From: Megalonaias nervosa
Taxonomy: Eukaryota; Mollusca; Bivalvia; Unionida; Unionidae
Direction of reading: 5' to 3'
DNA length: 64,000 bases
NCBI GenBank assembly: GCA_016617855.1
Contig: JAECUM010093583.1
Span: 1-64,000 of the forward strand
This document shows, piece by piece, positions 21,473 to 30,172 of the stretch (its first letter is position 1; each line of letters opens with the position of its first letter). The notes under the pieces are model-generated. The model saw only the letters and a list, made by a program, of their open reading frames with translations. It was not told the origin of the DNA and searched no databases. The translations under genes were made by a program, and so were the position numbers.

Positions 21473-22631
21473 ATGAGCTATTATACAAAATTTGGAACAT
21501 TAGTAGGAGATTCATCAGCTGAAAGTACAACAATAACAGACGGTAAGGTTGATTTATCAGGCTAGCTAAAAAAATCCGGCGACACAATGACGGGAAATCT
21601 GTTTATGTCAAATCAACGAGTACTAGAGTTAGAAACGGATTATCCGCCAATAAATGTCGTTAATACACAAGCTGTTAGTTATGCACAACTTAAATTAGTC
21701 GACAATAATAAACTAAATAAATCTGGTGGAACTTTAAGCGGTAACTTAGATATGTCAGGGAAAAAAAATTATAAATTTTGAGACCAGGTATCCACCATCA
21801 AACTTAAATCAAACTCAAGCGGTAAGTTATTTACAGTTAAAGTATGTTGATGATAATAAACTTGATAAAATAGGTGGAACAGTTACAGGTAATATCAATA
21901 TGTCAGGAAAAAAAATTATAGACCTTGGAAACCCAGCCACAGAATCAGACGCAGCAACACAAAAAATACGTTGATGATCAAGAATCTAAGTATGTGTTGG
22001 TCAACGGTGGTATAATGCGCGCATTTCTCAACATGAACAATAATGGTATTAATAATCTCAGAACACCAGAAACAGATTTTGACGCTGCAGCGAAGAAATA
22101 TGTAGACGATAAGGAAATTCCTATGACAACTTCGTTAGCTACAATTAATAATGAAATGACTACACTAAATACTAATTTTACTAATCACATACAAACGTTC
22201 TTAAATTTTCGTAGAAATATAAACAAATCTATTAATGAATTTTTTGGAAGTCCAGCGGTTGTAGATATTAAACTCGCTGACATTAACACAAAACTAAACG
22301 ATACTGTTAGCGGAATTCCTGGTAATATTGAAAAAACTAATCTGATTAAAATTCCACACGGACAAATTAAAAATATCGTATACACAGCAGTATCAGGATT
22401 AAAAACATGGACATCGATCGATAACACTCTCGAATATACCGCAGAAGTAACTGGGGTATAGAGACTATCCATGTACAGTTTTGAAATTGGTGCGGCTACT
22501 TCATTATTACCGAATGTATATTTTAATCCTATATTGAGGTTGCTAAGAAAGAACATCAAAGAAACATTTACGTTACGATCGAAGGAAATACCCCCTATAC
22601 ATTATTATTGGTGTATAGAATTTGTGGCTGA
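21473..22631 (+). pseudogene. Fibre-like protein with phage-tail-type repeats, interrupted
   Basis: The reading starts at the ATG at 21473 and carries about four copies of a repeat of roughly 35-45 residues with the elements GGT-hydrophobic-TGN-x-x-MSG, a short Leu or Asn turn, then D/TA-x-T/A-K-KYVDD (for example near 21700-21780, 21840-21915, 21960-22020 and 22090-22115). The same unit builds trimeric phage tail fibres. A non-repetitive C-terminal part follows (about 22120-22631) with a hydrophobic end (LLLVYRI). Breaks are an in-frame TAG at 21563-21565, shifts in A runs near 21770 and 21965, and two shifts after 22461. The likely role is host attachment at the capsid vertex; that is inference from the repeat and from adenovirus-type architecture. 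It is on the opposite strand to the other structural genes. Confidence 0.75.
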
Positions 22632-22681
22632 TTTTCCTGATTTACTTACAGAATAAAAATCTGTAAACATATATTATATAA

Positions 22682-23172
22682 ATGAAAAAACATATAGTTG
22701 ATTTCAATCATATTTCAGAAAAAATTCCAAAACAAGATGTGGACGCTCTAATGCAATATTATAAATATTATCATAAAAATCTTTGGTGTGTAAAAAAATG
22801 TTACAAATACTATAACAGAATACTTCGAGTGATATCATATTTGCCATTGTTAATGACTAGCTCTGGTATAATTTCAAGTGGCGCATCATTAAATCCGTTT
22901 TTGTTAATAATATCTGGTGTCGGTGTTTCTCTTGCAACAGCGTGTAAAAAATTGAACCTCGTCTTGCGACTAAAAAAAATGCTTGTAAAACAGCAAGTAT
23001 CACCTATAAAAAATTACTTGATCAAATACGATCTTATTTGCGGGGTATAAAATATGATATGGACGATTTAATACGCGAGTTCCGTATTATTGACAGTATG
23101 TTAACAGATATTCTACCAGTGAGAGTCAGCAGATATGAAAAGATTATCATAAAATATGGGTTACAACAGTAG
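22682..23172 (+). pseudogene. Membrane and helical protein, one frameshift
   Basis: From the ATG at 22682 the first about 50 residues are helical and rich in Tyr and Lys. A hydrophobic Gly/Ser-rich segment follows (YLPLLMTSSGIISSG, then FLLIISGVGVSLA; about residues 57-87), which looks like a membrane hairpin. The frame shifts near an A run at about 22975, after which a coding-like reading continues (YKKLLDQIRSYLRG, then DDLIREFRIID) to TAG at 23170-23172. Joined length is about 163 residues. I associate this plan, with a Gly-rich hydrophobic hairpin then a helix with an LRxxLRG-like block, with an unnamed gene found in many invertebrate Polintons, but have no function for it. It is 50 nt downstream of the fibre-like gene on the same strand. 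Confidence 0.6.
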
Positions 23173-23176
23173 ATGT

Positions 23177-23455
23177 TTAATTTTGTACAGTTTTAGTAAT
23201 ATCAACCATATTGTCAATAAATGTCATCACATCATCTGCCCAACCCGCTATTCTCATATCATTTTCAGTCGCGAATAACCATACTGACCCATATTTTGGT
23301 GATATATGATATCCAACTTTTTTAATACAATCTCTTGTTATTTTAATTTTTATACCAGTATAACTTGAGGCTGATTTGATAGAATTAAATCTCTTACAAA
23401 ATTTATTTGTCAGATCAAATCCAACATGTCGGGTTGACGTTGACGGATATCCCAT
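23177..23455 (-). CDS. NUMOD1-like small protein, intact
   Basis: An intact 92-codon frame from the ATG at 23455. The central part (FNSIKSASSYTGIKIKITRD, about residues 23-42) has the form of a NUMOD1 helix-turn-helix: Phe/x-Ser-Ile-x-x-Ala, then Tyr-Thr-Gly-Ile, then a basic stretch, followed by SVWLFA. NUMOD1 modules are the DNA-binding tails of HNH and GIY-YIG homing endonucleases, and the HNH gene of this element has one. Here no nuclease core accompanies it. The upstream region carries the same 12-mer box as the HNH gene at the same distance. Its 3' end faces the membrane gene with a gap of 4 nt. It may be a stand-alone DNA-binding regulator or the relic of a second endonuclease. Confidence 0.6.
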   Translation of the reverse strand: MGYPSTSTRHVGFDLTNKFCKRFNSIKSASSYTGIKIKITRDCIKKVGYHISPKYGSVWLFATENDMRIAGWADDVMTFIDNMVDITKTVQN

Positions 23456-23474
23456 ATTATATATAATATTTTCA

Positions 23475-23486
23475 ATCTCTAATTAA
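23475..23486 (-). promoter_or_regulatory. TTAATTAGAGAT box upstream of the NUMOD1-like gene
   Basis: Read on the minus strand, TTAATTAGAGAT ends 19 nt before the start codon at 23455. This exact 12-mer and spacing recur at the HNH gene (12653-12664). Confidence 0.5.
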
Positions 23487-23518
23487 TTTTGTCTAAACTT
23501 TATAGTATAGGGCTGTAA

Positions 23519-23724
23519 AGTAGTATTGGTAATTGAGTTGTTTCTGTCTCAGAGACCCCCTACCCCAACAAAACAAATTTTTGTCAGAAATATGTTAGAA
23601 AAGCTTTATCATATGAAAGTTATCATTTTAAGCTAAAAAAGGCTGCTGACAAAAATGTTAACGTATAACATTTTGGGGGGTAGGGGTGTCTCTGAGAGAG
23701 GAACCTCAAATTACTAATACTACT
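23519..23724. mobile_element. 206-bp hairpin MITE with TAA target duplication
   Basis: Both ends begin AGTAGTATT when read inward and remain complementary for about 55 bp, including the shared CTCAGAGAC and CCCTACCCC blocks and, further in, TTTTTGTCAG. It is flanked by TAA on both sides (23516-23518 and 23725-23727). A 3-bp TAA duplication is typical of PIF/Harbinger elements, so a Harbinger-like MITE is the best guess. It sits right at the end of the Polinton coding region. The middle about 70 bp is A+T-rich and non-coding. Confidence 0.7.
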
Positions 23725-23729
23725 TAAGT

Positions 23730-26300
23730 GTCATACTCAATAGACCCTCTCTTGCTGCATATCTGTGACTCATGAATTTTCCTATCTCTTCTTTGGTTGA
23801 ATCTAACATCTCTTGCTGCAGCTCTGGATTCTCCTTGTGATAAACATTTCTTAGAATGGGGTCAAAACTTAATGACGTTCCTTTTCTTTGATGTATAAGA
23901 CTAACCGTTCTTACAATACGGCCCAAGTCATTATCGCTGGCTTTTTTCCCCATGTACCTTTCTGATATTTAGATGCTATCTCTTCATCTTATGTTTAATC
24001 TTCGAATCATCCTCTCTTTTGATGACAGACTGGATTACTGTATGCACTTGTCTCTGCTCGTCTACTGTGGACATTATTATCATTACATTGCTTAGTGTGG
24101 CCCCCGGTCGAATACATTTCTTTGCATCTCTGTGGTCAATCTCGTGATCATTGTCTAATCGAAGGCTGACAATACTACCATTGTGGGAGGTACTGAATAG
24201 AGCATGTTTCATTTGTCTCTGAAAGTGACTTGATTTATAATGTTCTATCAAAAGACGTGAGCAAAACCCAGCATAACTGGAAGCTCCATTTAAGAATGAG
24301 AATGGAAGTGAAGACTTCACTCTGGCCAGAAGTAAGTTGCATCCATATTTTCCTCCTAGTCATTCAGCAACGGCGATGGCTACAATTTTGTCACAATGCC
24401 TCATTACATAAATATGCAGGGAAATGTTTTATTCCCAGTGGATGTTTTCTTAATGAATTATTTCAACATTTGTCCCCATCTCACTTCAAGCTGGCTGACA
24501 GATAATTCCTGTTCACACAATTATTTCCTCAGCTCCTCTGCATATGAATTTGAAGGACTGTAATGACGTAAGACTTATTCAGAATAATTCATGCCCTATG
24601 TCATCTTTAGGAGCACCCATTCTAGATATTTTTTCAGTAGTGGTACTTCCTTGCATGCATAATCTTCTTTTTCTTCACACAGTGGAAGATGCCATGTTAA
24701 TGCATCATTTCAAACCTTTGGAATGCCTTTGATTGTGATGGGCAGGGTGCATAGCTGATTTATTCTCTTTTCACCAGGTTTTCGGTCTTTTTTCATAGTG
24801 AGCTGGACATGATTGTCCATGAAATATACAAGATGTCAGACTCTGAGACAAACCAAATGTTCAGAAGATAGTGGATATGGTTTCAGATATGTTTTAAAGA
24901 GACAAAGTTCTGGAACTGCTGCTTTCTTGAGATATCTGACTCCATTTCGCAGACTTTTGTTTATATTGGTAGCTGATGTGATGCAAAAAACAGTGGTGAT
25001 GCTATAGTAGTTGATGAACAACTTATCTGTGATAATATCTTGTATGAGACCATTGTAATTTCTATTAAGTATTTCAATGACGAATCAAAATGGCAATATC
25101 AGGAGGTAAGTTTTGAGGTGTGGAAATCGTCTGATGATCGACACCTGAGGCTGTCTTTGTTCAGTAGTGTTTGTTCTAATAAACACTGGAATTTTAAAGG
25201 AACATGAAAGCACCATTCTCTCATTATTTAAAGAGGTTCACATCTAAGGGGTCCGCAAGCCAATGTTTCTCCTGCATTCCTCTGGGAGATCGTGGTCATC
25301 CAAACAAGATGAAAGGACACCTAATGGGGTCGGAGGTTTCCAGATTTCACAAGACTTCTTGCAAGAAAACGCTTATCGGGCAGAAGGCAACATTTGCGAA
25401 AGAAGAGTGTGACAAGCACATATACATTGTAACTTTTCTTCAGAGAGGCACGAACTATCAGAGAGATATCATCATATGTTCAACGTTATGTTGCAATTCC
25501 TGTAATTCAATACCAATGTGTATTCCTGCGTTATGTGCACGCGCCGTTGTGCACTGAAAACATATAATATTTTGAAGCTGAAGAGCAGGTATGTCTCTAC
25601 AAGCATTTGCTGTGTTGGTTTCTAATTTCTCATGTCAATGGATACTTTCCAGATGGAGAGTAATTCCATTTATTGTATCAGCAGCAAACGTCCAAACAAT
25701 ATTCCATTGACAGACCTTCAAGTACAACTGAGTTCTTTACCCGTTTCTGCCAACTCGTTACATAATCCAAAGATTCCCATTTACTTTCCTGCTCATCTTC
25801 ATAGTCTGACACTTCTTTCCTACAAAAGGTAATATCGTGCCACTCAAACAGTTGAATTTTATTCCATTCGCTGTCGGTGAACTGTGTTTTATAATCAATA
25901 ATTTAAAGATGGAATCTTCCGTCCCTCAGGTTGTAGCTTTTTAATTGTTTCTTCATACAGACCCAAACTTAAAATTTCAACAGACATTAGTTGTTGATAA
26001 AGGTTCCATGTTGATTTCTTCGGTTTCTTTGAAGATGTAGACTGTGTTGGTTGTTAAAAGAGTTCATCACATACCACTTTGCAAACCTGGAAGTCATCAT
26101 AGTGATGAAACATATATTGAAAGAAATACGACAACGAAACCATTTTTTTTTTCTTCTCTCTGGATTATCCTAGTATCATGTCTCTGTAATTCTTGTAAAA
26201 TATTTTCTTTCTTCACAATTTTTTTCCTGTCATGAATGGAATGGTTAGATTTAAGGAACTTTACAAGATCATCTATGTCTATGAAAGATAGAGACTCCAT
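23730..26300 (-). pseudogene. Decayed, unrecognised coding-like block
   Basis: On the minus strand several pieces look protein-coding by composition, with charged helical stretches free of low complexity. They are 26300-26097, a piece at about 26060-25640 reading through several frames, scattered pieces at about 25120-24560, then 24320-23976 (115 residues, with FCSRLLIEHYKSSHFQRQM) and 23953-23720 (78 residues, with a DNDLGRIVRTV segment). They are separated by stops and shifts. They probably derive from one transposon or intronless gene read right to left. I cannot name the family. Frames on the plus strand in this interval appear to be shadows. Confidence 0.4.
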
Positions 26301-26940
26301 TGACGGTATACAGATGGAAACCTGTTGAAGAATGAAATTATTTAACTATCTGATGTCATTAATTCAGTCAAACAAAATATTTGCTTAAAATATAAAGTTA
26401 GAATTTTGGTACTAGATTTTATATATTTGAAGATAAAAGACTACAATTATAACTGATCAAGGAGATGAGAGATGGACATAAATATAAACTACAAGCACAT
26501 ATGACCATTATATCTATTGCATCAACTTGTTGCCTGAATGCTATTTACATAAGGCTGGTGTCAGTTATGATCAGCTGTATGACTATCAATGCTTTTATAA
26601 ACTTTCATGTTCATTTACAAACATATATGCTAATTACCATATTCTCTATATTACTTCTAATATACCTTAATCAATAAAGTATTACTATCTAATCATGGTA
26701 CACTTCTAATATACCTACATAGACAGTATCATGCCTTAAGTACTTCTTGCTGCAGTTAGACAAATGACGAACATGAGAATTACAGCGACATGAACTTTGG
26801 GTTTCTTGATTTGTGGATTTCGGACAGAGCACTGTTATTGAACGTATCTTACTGTTATTGAACTGTTATTGAACTTAAACTGAATTGATACTATAAACAG
26901 CAAAAATATTACTGTGATATAAAGCTATTATATTTCTACA

Positions 26941-26945
<5 letters not shown>
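26301..26945. other. Non-coding stretch, nothing recognised
   Basis: A+T-rich sequence with one 70-codon chance frame (26465-26677, +) that has no recognisable feature. Confidence 0.45.

Positions 26946-27029
<84 letters not shown>
26946..27029. repeat. (AT)n microsatellite
   Basis: About 42 perfect AT units. Long AT tracts of this kind can extrude as cruciforms and are prone to length error. Confidence 0.97.
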
Positions 27030-27030
<1 letters not shown>

Positions 27031-27519
27031 TATATCAAACAAGCTCAAAACAGAAGGTGTATGTATGTGATCCACTGAGTAAGTGATATTACAAAATACT
27101 GAATGCAGTTAATATGGAATTCTTACCCTTTCTTCCTCTTGGAATTCTTGATTTTATTACATAATCCGTGTCTTCAAGATAAAACTTTAAGTAGTCTTGT
27201 AAAAAGCCACAAAACTATTCAGACAACTGTCAGCTAATATTATTTTGGTACAAAACACAGACCTAGAATTTATTATGTCCAATACAATATTGAAATCCCA
27301 GATTTAAAGCTAGCTTTCAGACACAGGGAACTGAATTAGGGGCATTATAATTGGACAGTTAGCTAGGAGTCTAAAAGCAATTATATTTTACATGAGTGAA
27401 ATTCACACTTGCTGATAACAAGGTGATGACAGATAAAGCATAGGCTGGCAGGCCAGCACCAGAATCTAGAGATATTCAGACCTGGGGCCTGTTTTAGGAG
27501 TACATAGGTTGATTTACAT
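27030..27519. other. Non-coding stretch, nothing recognised
   Basis: No supported gene or repeat was seen between the AT tract and the eroded minisatellite. Confidence 0.45.
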
Positions 27520-27890
27520 CTGCTGATCATCGCCAACGCCCATTGCCCAAAACTAATATCTGCTGACCAACACACCGGTTTACTGACCAGAACACACGCT
27601 TAGCAACCAATAATACTATTACTGACTAGCACCCACACTGTTTCCCAACACATACACATACCGACCATGACCCGCATCTACTAAACAACACGCATTTTTT
27701 TTTTGCCCATAACCTATACCTACTGACCATCGCACTATTGACTAGCACCCACTTGAAGTAGACTATACACACTCTTATTCACCAGCTCCCAAGTCTACGG
27801 CCAGCACATATACATATTGACCATGACTCATGCCTACTAATCATAATCAATACAAGAACCTACTAACCATACAACATTTTTTACCCGGCC
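27520..27890 (+). repeat. Eroded minisatellite with CTACTGACCA-type units
   Basis: The phrases CTGACCA, CCGACCATGACC, CTGACTAGCACCCAC, CTACTGACCATCGC and TTGACCATGACTC recur at about 20-35-bp steps, with spacer text rich in CA and few G. Units are diverged and no fixed period remains. It is a decayed tandem array, not coding. Confidence 0.55.
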
Positions 27891-28844
27891 CATTTATCTC
27901 GCCATAATCGGTTTGTTATTCATGTTAGTTACAAGATGTCAACTTTTAGGACGAGAAAAATGAAATCATATTTATTAGATAAACGTAGACGTTGGCTGGC
28001 CTATTGTGGAGTTTACGGCACACCAGAACTATAAGGCTACAACAAAGTGATATAATAAAACAGTATGAATCAAAAGGTTTTTTTTACCAACAAGCAATAA
28101 AAGTACATAAACACAACGATGATAGAGTTTAAAAATGTTTTGTTCCGATAGGTCTTTTACCTAATTTTGGATGAAAATATCGATGCACCATCCGGCAAGA
28201 GAACGTCTAAAGTGTGAATTCCAGTAATGGAGGCTGCATAAGCCTTTACGTCGTCTTTGGAGCCGTCAGATTACATTCTTGTGTAGATCATAAATTTGGA
28301 AAGAAGTTCCTTTTTAAGAGTTACGAAAAATGGAAGGATTTGTCTCGGACTTATTTTCCTTCGTGCAGTGTAAAAAATACTTAGTGTTGTTTAAGATGTC
28401 AGTGAGGTGTTACAGAAACCAAAACAAAAACCTATGGATTTTTGATAAGCCATTTTTTTCACTGTCAAGGCTGGAATATATTCTCATACAAAAGGTAGGT
28501 TTGACCTTTGATTTACTTTGGTATATTATTTTGTATATGGGTTGGAAAACAGACGGAAAAGCATGAATCAAATGGTTGGACCTTTGTTTTAGGGCATATT
28601 GTACAGATGATGCTTCTCTACGATGTAATAAAGGTGGGTCATTCAATTCAGAAAATACCTTTCGAATGCGGATGTCCGAAAAATGCTCGGAAAACGGGTC
28701 GTATTGCTTGATGATGAATTGGGTCAAGCATCTTTAAGTATGACTTTCTGGCTGAACAATATTAAACACAAGCATAGTCACGTTTGGATCTAATAAAGGT
28801 TCTAAATATGTTAAGAATGACTTTTCTAACAGCTACCATTCAAT
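27891..28844. other. Non-coding stretch, nothing recognised
   Basis: Frames near 28330-28727 on both strands overlap each other and show no recognisable domain. They look like chance frames. Confidence 0.4.
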
Positions 28845-29797
28845 TTACACTACTACTTTGAATAAATCAAGGTCTTTCAAGCATTTAGCTTCCAATTTGT
28901 TTAATGTGTGGAATGAGGTAAGATTTATGCCGAAGACAATACCTAAGAACTTTTCGTCCTCAACAATCTGTCTAGGCATTCCGTCCAGTACGAGTTTAAC
29001 ATCATCATGTCGTCTTCGTAGCGGACAGAAATGCATGAATACTGTTTTTGAGTTTGAAAATTCGAAACTGTTTACAGCGGCCCAAGTTTGAATCTTGTTG
29101 ATGATTTGCTGCTTTTGTCGTTCAATTGCATGCGTGTGTTTCGATAGATAACATATTGGGAAATCATTAATATTTAGAGAGAAATCCACATCAAGAACCA
29201 AACACGTGTTAAATGTTATTAATTTTGATGTTGAAAAAAGTACCACATAAAACAGTGCCCTGGGACTCATCCATCTCTTACTCTTACACAGCAGAGAAAA
29301 TGGAGCCCACACGTACCTTGAACTCTCTATCTGAGAGAAAGTACGATACAAAAGTAGGTAGATGGCCTTATAGACCCAGATCGCGCAGGTCATCCATTAT
29401 TCCTTACTTCAATATCGCATCATAGGCCTTTTCCAATCGAATTAAATAGCAACTAAATTTTCGTCTTGATAAAAGCAAGTTTAACCAGATGATCGTTGGA
29501 TCTATGACTATATCGGAAGCCACTTTGGAATGGAGATATTAAATTGTTCGTATTCAAATATTCGTTTCGTCGTTTTACAGACACAGCTCGTCAAAGCTAT
29601 GAGACTTTAGTTAACAGGATCTGCGCTATCCCTATTAGCCTGTTTCCAACGTTTTGGTGCATTACCAGTCGTCCACAAATCACTAAAAAAATTCCAAAAG
29701 AGCTATTAATGATCGCTTCAGGTAAGTGTTTCAAAAACTGGTAATGTATTTCGTCAGACAAGGTCGATGTACCATGGGTTTTATTCAAAACTTCCAT
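28845..29797 (-). mobile_element. Jockey-like LINE reverse transcriptase fragment, decayed
   Basis: Read right to left, a piece with DEIHYQFLKHLPE (near 29740) matches the start of the LINE reverse-transcriptase palm, where the motif is usually DxIxxxxLKxLP. Further on, near 29260, comes a degraded VPQG-type block, and then a well preserved 3' palm/thumb piece (29150-28850) with HAIERQKQQIINKIQTWA, FSNSKTVFMHF and KFLGIVF. The YADD-like box itself is degraded. Stops and shifts separate the pieces. 5' endonuclease and 3' tail were not found. The family call (Jockey superfamily) is from the general look of the palm end. Confidence 0.75.
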
Positions 29798-30141
29798 TAG
29801 TTAAAAATTGAAAACGGTTGAATTTGAGTCCCTGAAGTATCTGATGTGAATGTTAAATGTATTTGCTCTTTATGACTTTTCATCCCACGGAAATCTGCAG
29901 CATAATTACATGACGATGAATATCTAGAAAAACTATCAGCAAATACACTTGCAATGTCATGTTTGGAGTTGGTACGTTTATTATTTAATTTTTAGATGTC
30001 CGAAAGAGATGTCCTTTTCCTTACCATTTATTTTGCGGATTGTGTCCCACACTTTCTTTATAGACGAACGACAATTTAAAGTAGAAACATTTTACATTCT
30101 TAACTGTGCGACAAGTTAATATTCTGGGGATGTTAAAAATA

Positions 30142-30172
<31 letters not shown>

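Larger units (their letters stand above)
9362..23515. mobile_element. Polinton/Maverick (adintovirus-like) element, degenerate
   Basis: About 14 kb holds the complete diagnostic gene set of Polintons: protein-primed PolB, retroviral-type integrase, adenovirus-type protease, FtsK/HerA-type packaging ATPase, double-jelly-roll major capsid protein and penton-like minor capsid protein. Accessory genes also known or plausible for these elements are present. PolB lies at the left end; integrase, protease and virion genes are on one strand in the middle; fibre and membrane genes are on the other strand at the right. Most long genes carry frameshifts and two carry in-frame stops, so the copy is not intact as given. 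Terminal inverted repeats and a 6-bp target duplication, expected of a complete Polinton, were not found at either side. The limits given are those of the coding homology (left) and of the flanking MITE (right). Confidence 0.93.

Noticed and set aside
22185..22559. 124-codon minus-strand frame
   Set aside because: It is antisense to the fibre-like gene, whose repeats are clear.
24230..25832. Plus-strand frames of 60-117 codons
   Set aside because: They look like shadows of the decayed minus-strand block and contain no motif of their own.
26946..27029. AT tract as a replication origin or cruciform signal
   Set aside because: A simple microsatellite explains it and nothing else around it supports an origin.
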